Of a DNA stretch of 64,000 nt, positions 45,532 to 53,507 are shown one piece after another (positions within the stretch are counted from its first letter, which is position 1; the number at the start of each line of letters is the position of its first letter). The notes beneath the pieces are model-generated. The model was not told the origin of the DNA, made no database searches, and worked only from the letters and a program-made list of their open reading frames with translations. A program made the position numbers and the translations under genes. The stretch lies in NCBI GenBank assembly GCA_963837735.1, contig CAWIOM010000011.1, positions 1 to 64,000 of the forward strand. Direction: 5' to 3'. Source of the stretch: VRUE01 sp963837735 (GTDB lineage: Bacteria > Actinomycetota > Thermoleophilia > Solirubrobacterales > 70-9).

Positions 45532-45574
45532 GTGAGCGCAGTTATGCCCGCATAGCGGGCATAACTGCGCTCAC
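45532..45574. terminator. perfect 20-bp hairpin between ftsY and ffh
   Basis: GTGAGCGCAGTTATGCCCGC and its exact complement are separated by only ATA, giving a perfect 20-bp stem starting 2 bp after the ftsY stop. No T run follows, so it is not a canonical intrinsic terminator but would block or process transcripts. A TAAAGT box for ffh follows directly. Confidence 0.7.
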
Positions 45575-45596
45575 ACTGCCGTAAAGTCCGCCCGGC

Positions 45597-46961
45597 GTGT
45601 TCGACCAGCTCTCAGACCGCCTCCAGGCGACCCTCTCCGACGTCCGCAACCGCGGCACGCTGAACGAGGGCGACGTCGACGCGGCGATGCGTGAGATCCG
45701 CCTCGCCCTGCTCGAGGCGGACGTCAACTTCAAGGTCGTCAAAGCCTTCACCGCCAACCTCAAGGAGCGCTGCCTGGGCTCCGACGTGCTGCAGAGCCTC
45801 GACCCGGGCCAGCAGGTGGTGAAGATCGTCAACGAGGAGCTGACCGGGCTGATGGGCGGCTCCGGGCGCGATCTCGCCTACGCCTCGAAGGGCCCGACCG
45901 TGATTCTGATGGCCGGCCTGCAGGGCTCCGGCAAGACGACGGCCTGCGCGAAGCTCGCCCGCTATCTGAAGGAGCAGGGCAAGGACGTCGCGATCGCGGC
46001 CTGCGACGTCTACCGGCCCGCCGCGGTCGAGCAGCTGGTCACCGTCGGCGGGCGCGCCGGGGCGACCGTCTACGAGCAGGGGACCGACGCCGACCCGGTC
46101 GAGATTGCCGCCTGGGCTCTCGAGCGCGCCCGCGAGGAGGTTCGCGACGTGCTGATCGTCGACACAGCCGGGCGCCTCCACATCGACGGCGAGCTGATGG
46201 ACGAGCTGGCGCGGATCCGCAAGCGGACCAAGCCCCACGACGTCCTCCTGGTCGTCGACGCGATGACGGGTCAGGACGCGGTCGGCGTTGCCGAGACCTT
46301 CGCCGAGGCCGCCGAGTTCGACGGCGTCGTGATGACGAAGCTCGACGGCGATGCGCGCGGCGGCGCCGCGCTCTCGGTCAAAGCGGTGACCGGCAAGCCG
46401 ATCCTGTTCGCCTCGACCGGGGAGAAGCTCGAGGCCTTCGAGCGCTTCCACCCCGACCGGATGGCCTCGCGGATCCTCGGCATGGGCGACGTCCTCAGCC
46501 TGATCGAGAAAGCCGAGCAGCAGGTCGACGAGGACGAGGCGGAGGACCTCCAGCGCAAGCTCGAAACCGAACAGTTCACGCTCGAGGACTTCCTCAAGCA
46601 GATGCGCCAGGTCCGGAAGATGGGCCCGCTCAGCGGCCTGATCGGGATGCTGCCGGGGATGGGCGCGATGAAGGGCCTGAAGAACGCCGACGTCGACGAG
46701 GGCGAGCTCGACCGAGTCGAGGCGATCATCCTCTCGATGACACCCGGCGAGCGAGCCGATCCGGGCGCGATCAACGGCTCGCGGCGCAAACGGATCGCCA
46801 ACGGCTCGGGCACGAAAGTCCAGCACGTCAAGCAGCTGGTCAAGCAGTTCGACCAGATGCGGGTGATGATGAAGCAGATGGCGACCGGGACGCCGCCGAC
46901 CCCCCAACAGATCGCCCAGATGCAGGGGGGAGCGCCGCGCCCGAAGTACAAGAGGCGCTAA
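45597..46961 (+). CDS. ffh: signal recognition particle protein Ffh
   Basis: 454 aa. N domain, then GLQGSGKTTACAKLA (G1), DVYRPAAVEQL, VDTAGRLHIDGELMDEL and MTKLDGDARGG; the Met-rich M domain begins near residue 300 (MGPLSGLIGMLPGMGAMKG, RRKRIANGSGTKVQHVKQL, RVMMKQMATG). Binds 4.5S RNA and signal sequences. GTG start with TAAAGT 9 bp upstream. Confidence 0.96.
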   Translation: MFDQLSDRLQATLSDVRNRGTLNEGDVDAAMREIRLALLEADVNFKVVKAFTANLKERCLGSDVLQSLDPGQQVVKIVNEELTGLMGGSGRDLAYASKGPTVILMAGLQGSGKTTACAKLARYLKEQGKDVAIAACDVYRPAAVEQLVTVGGRAGATVYEQGTDADPVEIAAWALERAREEVRDVLIVDTAGRLHIDGELMDELARIRKRTKPHDVLLVVDAMTGQDAVGVAETFAEAAEFDGVVMTKLDGDARGGAALSVKAVTGKPILFASTGEKLEAFERFHPDRMASRILGMGDVLSLIEKAEQQVDEDEAEDLQRKLETEQFTLEDFLKQMRQVRKMGPLSGLIGMLPGMGAMKGLKNADVDEGELDRVEAIILSMTPGERADPGAINGSRRKRIANGSGTKVQHVKQLVKQFDQMRVMMKQMATGTPPTPQQIAQMQGGAPRPKYKRR

Positions 46962-46974
46962 CCTCTCGCCGCTC

Positions 46975-47229
46975 ATGGCCGTACGGATAAGACTGAGAAG
47001 GGTCGGTTCGAAGAAGAACCCGATCTGGCGGATCGTCGTCGCCGACAAACGCTCCCCCCGTGACGGGCGGACGATCGAGACGATCGGCCAGTACAACCCG
47101 CAGACCGAGCCTTCGACGATCGTCCTCGACGAGGAGCGCGCCAAGCACTGGCTGGAGCACGGTGCCCAGCCCTCGGAGACGGTCGCGACGCTGCTGCGCA
47201 CCAAGGGCATCGCCGCCTCCGGCACCTAG
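46975..47229 (+). CDS. rpsP: 30S ribosomal protein S16
   Basis: 84 aa: MAVRIRLRRVGSKKNPIWRI is the L16-free, unmistakable S16 N-terminus, followed by VVADKRSPRDGRTIETIGQY. First gene of the rpsP-khpA-trmD-rplS group; TAACCT lies 10 bp upstream. Confidence 0.96.
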   Translation: MAVRIRLRRVGSKKNPIWRIVVADKRSPRDGRTIETIGQYNPQTEPSTIVLDEERAKHWLEHGAQPSETVATLLRTKGIAASGT

Positions 47230-47235
47230 GCCCAG

Positions 47236-47466
47236 ATGACCGAACTGCTCGAGTTCCTCGTCAAGGCACTGGTCGAGGACCCTGCCGCCGTCGTCGTCGA
47301 GGAGCTCGAAGAGGACGGCGACCTCGTCTACGAGATCACGGTCGCCGACGAGGACCTCGGCCGCGTGATCGGCAAAGGTGGGCGGGTCGCGAACGCGATT
47401 CGGACGATTGCCAAGGCGGCGGCGGTTCGCATCGACCGCCGGGTCATCGTCGACATTCTCGACTGA
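47236..47466 (+). CDS. khpA: KhpA-type KH-domain RNA-binding protein
   Basis: 76 aa single KH domain with the GxxG loop in LGRVIGKGGRVANAIRTI. Small RNA-binding chaperone family (YlqC/KhpA). It sits between rpsP and trmD; rimM, which commonly follows here, is missing from this locus. Confidence 0.93.
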   Translation: MTELLEFLVKALVEDPAAVVVEELEEDGDLVYEITVADEDLGRVIGKGGRVANAIRTIAKAAAVRIDRRVIVDILD

Positions 47467-47486
47467 AACCACCTCGCGACGGAGTC

Positions 47487-47597
47487 GGCGGGTCCAGGCA
47501 GGGGTTTCGCTTAACTTTTTCGTGGAACGGCGCTGGCCGTCCGAGGATCGGAGCGGCGAAAAAGTACAAGACGCTTCACCCCTGCCTGGATCCCGCC
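47487..47597. repeat. palindromic repeat family A, copy 3 (inverted orientation)
   Basis: A 111-bp inverted repeat with arms GGCGGGTCCAGGCAGGGGT and its complement (one bulged A). The core is present on the opposite strand: minus-strand CTTGTACTTTTTCG, CTCGGACGGC, GCCGTTC and CGAAAAAGTTAAGC. Lies between khpA and trmD, ending 23 bp before the trmD ATG, in the place where rimM might be expected. Confidence 0.9.
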
Positions 47598-47620
47598 CTA
47601 CGAGTCCCGCCCGCAAGCTG

Positions 47621-48300
47621 ATGAAGCTCGACATCTTCACTCTGTTTCCTGAGGCGTTCGACTGGTTCCGGTCGCAGAGGTCGGTGGAGAATGCGGTTCG
47701 CGAGGGCAATGAGCTGCGAGTTGCTTCAACTACCGGGATACGACACCGCTTAAGGCTGGGCAGGTGGACGACTCGCCTTACGGGGGGGGGCGGGGATGGT
47801 GCTGCAGGGTCGATGTGGTCGACGCCGCGCTGCAGGCGGCCTACGCCGGAGGGGTGCGGCCGCGGGTCGTGCTGCTGACGCCGACCGGGCGGCTGCTCGA
47901 CGACGAGCTCGCCGACGAGCTGATCGCCGAGCCGCACGTCGCCCTGCTCTGCGGCCGCTATGAGGGGTTCGACGAGCGGGTCCACGAGCAGTTCGCCGAC
48001 GACGAGGTCTCGATCGGCCGCTACGTCCTCGCCGGCGGAGAGCTGCCGGCGATGGTCGTCGCCGATGTCCTGATGCGCAAGCTGCCGGGCGCCCTGGGCC
48101 ACGAGGACTCGGCGGCGGAGGAGTCCTTCAGTCGCCTGCTCGAGGGGATGCCCGAGTACCCCCACTACACTCGGCCGGCCGAGTATCGGGGCTGGGAGGT
48201 GCCCGGGGTCCTGCTCTCCGGCGACCACGAGCGGGTGCGCCGCTGGAGGGTCGAGCAGAGCCGCACCCGGGCCGAGCAGTTCGAACGAGGCGCGGAGTAG
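47621..48300 (+). CDS. trmD: tRNA (guanine-37-N1)-methyltransferase (three frameshifts)
   Basis: Methylates G37 of tRNA. The N-terminus MKLDIFTLFPEAFDWFRSQR is clear; after a lost base at about 47715 the text reads NYRDTTPLKAGQVDDSPYGGG, a G is missing in the G7 run near 47780 and an extra G appears near 47806, so VDVVDAALQAAYAG is back in frame. Downstream, LLCGRYEGFDERV (SAM trefoil knot), DDEVSIGRYVLAGGELPAM and PHYTRPAEYRGWEVP are intact. Repaired about 227 aa. Essential in most bacteria, so the breaks are probably sequencing errors. Confidence 0.9.
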
Positions 48301-48378
48301 GTACCATTCGCCGACCGCGCGGCGCCCGACCAGGCTCCGGCGGTTTTTTCTCGCAGTTGAGCGCAAGGAACCTTTGCA

Positions 48379-49008
48379 ATGAGCAGCGTCATAGACACCA
48401 TTGAGCGTGCCCAGGTCCGCAAGGGCCTGCCGTCCTTCGACGCGGGGGACCGTGTCCGCGTCCATTTCCAGGTGATCGAGGGAAGCCGGCGCCGGACCCA
48501 GGTCTTCGAGGGCATCGTCCTCAAGCGGCAGGGCTCCGGGGCGCGGGAGACCTTCACGGTTCGCAAGCAGTCCTTCGGCGTCGGCGTCGAGCGGACGTTC
48601 CCCCTGCACTCGCCCAAGATCGAGAAACTCGAGATCGCCGCCCGCGGCGACGTGCGCCGGGCCAAGCTCTATTACCTGCGCGGCCGGATCGGCAAGGCCG
48701 CCCGCGTCGCCGAGCGGCGCTGGGGAATCGACGAGGAGCTGATCTCGGCCCCCGCCGTCGCCGTCGGCGAGGAGCCGGAGGCGCTCGACGCCGAGGGCGT
48801 CAGCCAGACCGAGGCCGCGGTCGAGGAAGGCCTCGTCGAGGCGCCCGAGACCGAGGAGGGCGGCGAGGAGAGCGGCGAGGAGGCCGCCGAGGAGGAGCCG
48901 AGCACGTCGGCGGAGGCTGAGTCAGGGGAGACCGAGGACAGTGCCGCGGCGGAGGATGAGAAGCCGTCCGAGGAGGACGGCGACTCCGGCGAGGACTCGG
49001 AAAACTGA
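48379..49008 (+). CDS. rplS: 50S ribosomal protein L19 with acidic C-terminal extension
   Basis: Residues 1-118 are a normal L19 (FDAGDRVRVHFQVIEGSRRR, ARETFTVRKQSFGVGVERTF, RRAKLYYLRGRIGKAARV). Residues 119-209 are an added tail made almost wholly of Glu, Ala, Ser, Asp and Gly. L19 is usually about 115 aa. The frame stays open with normal codon bias to the stop that overlaps the lepB region. AAGGAA lies upstream as ribosome binding site. Confidence 0.93.
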   Translation: MSSVIDTIERAQVRKGLPSFDAGDRVRVHFQVIEGSRRRTQVFEGIVLKRQGSGARETFTVRKQSFGVGVERTFPLHSPKIEKLEIAARGDVRRAKLYYLRGRIGKAARVAERRWGIDEELISAPAVAVGEEPEALDAEGVSQTEAAVEEGLVEAPETEEGGEESGEEAAEEEPSTSAEAESGETEDSAAAEDEKPSEEDGDSGEDSEN

Positions 49009-49055
49009 AGATCCCGAAGCCGCAGAGCCGTGCCGGCGGGCTGATCGAGCTCGTC

Positions 49056-49622
49056 GTGATCGTCGCCCTGGCGCTCGCCCTGGCGCTCGGAATCCAGGCC
49101 TGGCTGGTCAAGCCGTACCAGATCCCCTCGGAATCGATGGAGCCGACCCTCGACGTCGGCCAGCGTGTTCTGGTCAACCGCTTCCTCTACCACTTCACCG
49201 ATCCTTCGATCGGCGACGTCGTCGTCTTCCATCCGCCGGCGGGTGCCGACCAGGGGATGGAATGCGGCGAGCCGCACCCGAGCGACCAGCCCTGCGGGAA
49301 GCCGACCCCGGAGCGCTCGGACCAGAACTTCATCAAGCGGATCGTCGCCGGGCCCGGCGACACAGTCTCGATTCGCAAGGGCCACCCAGTCGTCAACGGG
49401 GTGATCAAGAAGGACGAGCCCTACATAGTCCCCTGCGGGCAGAGCGGCGGCGGCTGCGACATGCCGAAGCCGATCACCGTCCCGCCCGACTCCTACTTCA
49501 TGATGGGCGACAACCGTGGAGCAAGCGACGACAGCCGCTACTGGGGCCCCGTCCCCAGAGACTGGCTCATCGGCAAGGCCTTTGCCACCTACTGGCCGCC
49601 GAACCGGGTCGGCATCCTCTAA
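49056..49622 (+). CDS. lepB: signal peptidase I
   Basis: Membrane-bound serine peptidase that removes signal peptides. N-terminal helix IVALALALALGIQAWLV, then catalytic Ser in QIPSESMEPTLDVGQRVLV, catalytic Lys in NFIKRIVAGPGD, and YFMMGDNRGASDDSRYWG. GTG 49056 is the first standard start; the frame is open further upstream to a CTG (49005) that overlaps the rplS stop as CTGA and would add KIPKPQSRAGGLIELV, a likely cytoplasmic N-terminus. The true start is unresolved. Confidence 0.9.
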   Translation: MIVALALALALGIQAWLVKPYQIPSESMEPTLDVGQRVLVNRFLYHFTDPSIGDVVVFHPPAGADQGMECGEPHPSDQPCGKPTPERSDQNFIKRIVAGPGDTVSIRKGHPVVNGVIKKDEPYIVPCGQSGGGCDMPKPITVPPDSYFMMGDNRGASDDSRYWGPVPRDWLIGKAFATYWPPNRVGIL

Positions 49623-50280
49623 GAGCCACCGCCGCCGGCTCGCCCGCTCGCGCCGCCTTTTCGCGTTCGACCGCGGGCTCGGCAGCCGCCTGGTCGCAGG
49701 CGCCGACGAGGCCGGGCGCGGCTGCCTGGCGGGCCCGCTCGTCGCCGCCGCCGTGCTGCTCGACCACGAGTCGCTTTCAACCGGCGACCGCCGCCTGCTC
49801 TCCGGATTGCACGACTCCAAGCAGCTCAGCGCCGAAAAGCGGGACGAGCTGTACACGGCGGTGATGCGGGCCTCCGAGCGGGTCAGCGTCGTCGTCCGCA
49901 GCGCCCGGGGGATAGACGACCGCGGCCTGCACGTGACCAACCTCGAGGCGCTCTCCAGCGCCCTGGAGCGCCTGCGCCCGGGCCCGCAGGCGACCTGCCT
50001 CGTCGACGGGTTCGCCCTGCGCGAGTGCACGGTGCCCCACAGGGCCGTCGTGGAAGGGGACGGGACCAGCGCCGCGATCGCCGCCGCCTCGGTGATCGCC
50101 AAGGTGACGCGCGACCGGTACATGCACGGGGCGGGCAGCGAGTATCCGGGCTGGGGTTTCGAGGAGCACGTCGGCTACTCGACCCCCGAGCACCGCGAGG
50201 CGATCGAGCGGATCGGGATATCGCCGCTTCACCGGCGCTCGTTCCAATCCGTGGCGTATTCCCAGCTCGGCCTCGTCTGA
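49582..50280 (+). CDS. rnhB: ribonuclease HII
   Basis: Cleaves RNA in RNA-DNA hybrids. AGADEAGRGCLAGPLVAAAV carries the DEAGRG active site, with GLHDSKQLSAEKRDELY, LVDGFALREC and AAASVIAKVTRDRYM following. The domain starts near 49640, and no ATG, GTG or TTG lies between the lepB stop and it; the frame reaches TTG 49582 or GTG 49516 inside lepB. TTG 49582 is used provisionally. The usual order lepB-rnhB-yraN-comM-dprA is kept. Confidence 0.85.
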   Translation: MPPTGRRTGSASSKSHRRRLARSRRLFAFDRGLGSRLVAGADEAGRGCLAGPLVAAAVLLDHESLSTGDRRLLSGLHDSKQLSAEKRDELYTAVMRASERVSVVVRSARGIDDRGLHVTNLEALSSALERLRPGPQATCLVDGFALRECTVPHRAVVEGDGTSAAIAAASVIAKVTRDRYMHGAGSEYPGWGFEEHVGYSTPEHREAIERIGISPLHRRSFQSVAYSQLGLV

Positions 50281-50368
50281 CCGGCGCAGCTCGGCGTCCT
50301 CGGTCGCTCGCGTGCGGAGCACGCTTCGCTCCCTGCGTCCTTGATCTGCTTGGTCAGTCGAGGCCGCC

Positions 50369-50749
50369 TCAGAATGCCGATTGGATGTGCTCGAAGTCGG
50401 TGACGCTGCCGCTGCGGTCGAAGGTCACGCCGACGGCGTCGAAGCGGATCTCGGAGTAGCGCGGCAGGTCGCCGCGGCGCTCGGCCATCCAGGCCGTGGC
50501 GAGGCGGCGAACCTGGCGCTGCTTGCGCGGGCCGACCGAGAGGACGGGCCGCTCCGGGCCGAAGCTGGCGCCCTCGCGACCCGCCTTCACCTCGACGAAG
50601 ACCAGCGTGGGGCCGTCGAGGGCGACCAGGTCGAGCTCGCCGAAACGCGTGCGGGCGTTGCGTTCGACGATCTCCCAGTGCGAGGCGAGCAGGCGGGCGG
50701 CGACGAGGTTCTCCGCGGCGCGGCCCAATCTGAGTCGAGTCTGGGTCAC
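50369..50749 (-). CDS. YraN/UPF0102 family putative endonuclease
   Basis: About 126 aa. RFGELDLVALDGPTLVFVEVKAG is the PD-(D/E)xK-like nuclease core of UPF0102, with LGRAAENLVAARLLASHWEI before it. GTG 50749 is chosen because TAGCCT sits 7 bp upstream and the conserved part starts at TQTRLRLGRAAE. It is on the opposite strand from comM, unlike the common same-strand order. Confidence 0.85.
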   Translation of the reverse strand: MTQTRLRLGRAAENLVAARLLASHWEIVERNARTRFGELDLVALDGPTLVFVEVKAGREGASFGPERPVLSVGPRKQRQVRRLATAWMAERRGDLPRYSEIRFDAVGVTFDRSGSVTDFEHIQSAF

Positions 50750-50756
50750 CGAGCCG

Positions 50757-50762
50757 AGGCTA
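50757..50762 (-). promoter_or_regulatory. putative leaderless -10 element for yraN
   Basis: Minus-strand TAGCCT ends 7 bp before the GTG start of yraN. Confidence 0.45.
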
Positions 50763-50842
50763 GACGGCGTCGGCGCGCAGATCGACCCCAAGGAGTCGAG
50801 GTATCGACACATCCGGCGCGCAACCCGCGCGACGGCGCCCCG

Positions 50843-50848
50843 TAGCGT
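50843..50848 (+). promoter_or_regulatory. putative leaderless -10 element for comM
   Basis: TAGCGT ends 7 bp before the comM GTG, supporting that start. Confidence 0.45.
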
Positions 50849-50855
50849 CGGGTCG

Positions 50856-52355
50856 GTGCTTGCCGCGGCTCAAACATTCACCCTCGACGGGATCTCGGCC
50901 CGGCCGGTGCGGGTCGAGGTCGACGTCCACCGGGGCCTGCCCGCCTTCTCCGTCGTCGGCCTACCCGACGCCGCCGTGCGCGAGGCCCGTGAGCGGGTGC
51001 GCGCGGCACTCTCCAACTGCGGGTTCGAGTTCCCCCTGCGGCGAATCGTCGCCAACCTGGCGCCGGCCAGCCTGCGCAAGGCGGGGCCTGGGATGGACCT
51101 GGCGATCGCCGGCGCCCTGCTGACCGCCTCCGGCCAGCTCGAGTGGCGGGCGGGCGGAGAGCAGCCGGCGATGGTCGGCGAGCTGGCTCTGGACGGATCC
51201 GTGCGCGCCGTCGCCGGCGTCCTCGCGATCGCCGAGGCCGCCCGCGAGCTTGGTGCGTCCTCGATCGTCGTCCCCGCCGAGAACGGCCCGGAGGCGGCGC
51301 TCGCCGCCGGCATGGACGTGATCCCGATCGAGAGCCTCACGCAGCTTTCCGCCCTCGCCGGCGGCGATTGGTCGCCGCAGCGGCCGGCGCCGATGCCCCT
51401 GACCGGCGAGGACGGCGGCGGCGGTCCGGACCTCGCCGACCTACGCGGGCAGCGCCATCTCCGCCACGCGCTCGAGGTCGCCGCCGCCGGCGGTCACAGC
51501 CTGCTGATGATCGGGCCGCCCGGGGCGGGGAAGTCGATGGCAGCGAGCCGCCTGCCCTCGATCCTGCCGGCACCGGGGCCCGAGGAGGCGCTGGAGGTGG
51601 CGCGGATCACCAGCGCCTGCGGCCGGCTCCGCGCCGGGCCCCGGGGCGGCCGGCCGTTCCGCTCGCCGCACCACACGATCAGTCCGGCCGGCCTGATCGG
51701 CGGCGGCAACCCGCCGGCGCCCGGCGAGGCGACGCTCGCCCATCGCGGCGTGCTCTTCCTCGACGAGCTCTGTGAGTTCCGTCGCGACAGCCTCGAGGCG
51801 CTGCGGGCGCCGCTGGAGACCGGTTCCGTGTCGATCGCGCGGTCGGGCGCCTGGCAGCGGCTGCCGTGCCGCTTCATGCTCGTCGCCGCCGCCAACCCCT
51901 GTCCGTGCGGGAGGGGGGAGACCGACGCCGAGTGCAGCTGCTCGCCGCTGGCGATCCAGCGCTATCAGGGGCGGCTCAGCGGGGCGCTCGCCGACCGCAT
52001 CGACATCCTCTCGGCGATCCGCCAGCCCAGCGCCGAGGAGATCGGCGGCGGCCCGGGCGAGTGCTCGGCCGCGGTCCGCGCCCGGGTCGACGCCGCCCGG
52101 GGCCGCCAGGCGGAGCGGCTCGGCCCCGGGCGGTGCAACGCCGAGATGACGCCTGCGGAGGTCCGCGAGTGCGTGCTCGGCCGCGACGCCTCAGCTTTGC
52201 TCGCCGACGCCTACTCGCGCCGCCGGCTCAGCGGCCGCGCGCACGACCGTGTCCTGCGACTGGCGCGGACGATCGCCGACCTCGGCGGCAGCGAGGCGAT
52301 CGAGCGCCGGCAGATGGCGCAGGCCCTGCAGCTGCGGCGGAGGGACTACGAGTGA
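50856..52355 (+). CDS. comM: YifB/ComM family Mg-chelatase-like AAA ATPase
   Basis: Helicase-like AAA+ protein that aids recombination during natural transformation in some bacteria. The N-terminal Lon-protease-like fold (VEVDVHRGLPAFSVVGLPD, residues 20-170) is followed by Walker A GPPGAGKSM (about 218), FRSPHHTISPAGLIGGG, RGVLFLDELCEF (Walker B) and AAANPCPCGRGE. 499 aa, normal. Followed by dprA, the usual partner. Confidence 0.94.
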   Translation: MLAAAQTFTLDGISARPVRVEVDVHRGLPAFSVVGLPDAAVREARERVRAALSNCGFEFPLRRIVANLAPASLRKAGPGMDLAIAGALLTASGQLEWRAGGEQPAMVGELALDGSVRAVAGVLAIAEAARELGASSIVVPAENGPEAALAAGMDVIPIESLTQLSALAGGDWSPQRPAPMPLTGEDGGGGPDLADLRGQRHLRHALEVAAAGGHSLLMIGPPGAGKSMAASRLPSILPAPGPEEALEVARITSACGRLRAGPRGGRPFRSPHHTISPAGLIGGGNPPAPGEATLAHRGVLFLDELCEFRRDSLEALRAPLETGSVSIARSGAWQRLPCRFMLVAAANPCPCGRGETDAECSCSPLAIQRYQGRLSGALADRIDILSAIRQPSAEEIGGGPGECSAAVRARVDAARGRQAERLGPGRCNAEMTPAEVRECVLGRDASALLADAYSRRRLSGRAHDRVLRLARTIADLGGSEAIERRQMAQALQLRRRDYE

Positions 52356-52371
52356 ACGGGCGAGGCCGGCG

Positions 52372-53496
52372 ATGAGCGGCCCCGACGCCTGCCCGCCCTG
52401 TCTGCGTCGCGCCCGGCTGCTGGCCCACCTGGCGCCCTATATCGAGAAGGTCGCAACGGGATCGCCGGGGTCGCGCTCGCCCGAACTCCTGCGCCTCTCC
52501 GACGAGGACCTCGTCGCTGCGGTCGCGCCGCGGGCCGAGGCGCGGATCCTGGGGGCGGTCGAGGCCGCCGGCGATGGCGCGATGAGGGCGGCGCTGGCGG
52601 CCGCGGAATGCTGGGGCTGCTGTCGTCACGACGGGCTCTATCCCCGCGGCCTGCGCGACGCCGCCGACGCGCCCTGGGCGCTGATCGGCCGCGGCGACCC
52701 GGCCCTGCTCGCCGAGCTCGACGACCCTGCCGGGGTCGTCACCATCGTCGGCGCGCGTCGGGCCAGCTCCTACGGCCGCGAGGTCGCGCGGCAGCTCGGT
52801 CGCGACCTCGCCGCCGCCGGGATGGTCGTCGTCAGCGGGCTCGCCTTCGGCGTCGACGGCTGCGCCCATCGCGGCGCCCTGGAAGCGGGTCGCACGGTGG
52901 CGGTGCTCGGCTGCGGCGCCGATGTCGCCTATCCGGCGGCGCACCGGTCGCTCTGGCGTCGGGTCCAGGAGAGCGGCCTCGTCCTTTCCGAGCTGCCGCC
53001 CGGGACCGGGGCCTGGCGCTGGACCTTCCCCGCCCGCAACCGGGTGATGGCCGCCCTCGCCGGGATGACCGTGGTGGTCGAGGCGGCGGAGCGCTCGGGC
53101 TCGTTGATCACCGCCGACCTCGCCGCGGACCTCGGCCGTGACCTCGGCGCGGTTCCCGGCCCGGTCAATTCCAGGGTCTCGGCAGGGCCGAACAGCCTCC
53201 TGGCCGGGGGCGCCTGCCTGGTCCGCGACGCGCAGGACGTGCTCGACGCGATGCTCGGCCCGGGGATCGACCGCCGGGCGGCCCCGTGCGGCCCGACGGT
53301 CGATCGGCTGGCGGCCGAGGCGCTGGCCGCCGTCGAGCTCGGCGAGGACACCTGCGACGCGGTCGCCGCGGCGCTCGACGTCGGCGGCGCCGAGGCGGCG
53401 GCCGCCCTCGCCGACCTCGAGTCGGGCGGCTACGTCACCTGCTCGCTGCTCGGCACCTACTCGCGGACACTCCTGCAGCGGCCCCCGGCTATCTAG
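52372..53496 (+). CDS. dprA: DNA processing protein DprA
   Basis: Binds incoming single-stranded DNA and loads RecA. The Rossmann-like DprA core is present: TIVGARRASSYGREVA, VVSGLAFGVDGCAHRGAL, AVLGCGADVAYP, and FPARNRVMAALAGMTVVVEA. A winged-helix-like tail (ELGEDTCDAVAAALDVGGAE) ends the protein. 374 aa. ATG start 16 bp after comM. Confidence 0.94.
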   Translation: MSGPDACPPCLRRARLLAHLAPYIEKVATGSPGSRSPELLRLSDEDLVAAVAPRAEARILGAVEAAGDGAMRAALAAAECWGCCRHDGLYPRGLRDAADAPWALIGRGDPALLAELDDPAGVVTIVGARRASSYGREVARQLGRDLAAAGMVVVSGLAFGVDGCAHRGALEAGRTVAVLGCGADVAYPAAHRSLWRRVQESGLVLSELPPGTGAWRWTFPARNRVMAALAGMTVVVEAAERSGSLITADLAADLGRDLGAVPGPVNSRVSAGPNSLLAGGACLVRDAQDVLDAMLGPGIDRRAAPCGPTVDRLAAEALAAVELGEDTCDAVAAALDVGGAEAAAALADLESGGYVTCSLLGTYSRTLLQRPPAI

Positions 53497-53499
53497 TGT
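53494..53499 (+). promoter_or_regulatory. putative -10 element for thiD
   Basis: TAGTGT overlaps the dprA stop and ends 8 bp before the GTG of thiD. Confidence 0.35.
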
Positions 53500-53507
53500 G
53501 TTGCGGC

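Noticed and set aside
48301..48378. Intrinsic terminator or L19 autoregulatory leader before rplS
   Set aside because: There is a T6 run after GCTCCGGCGG, but I could not find a complementary left arm for a stable stem.
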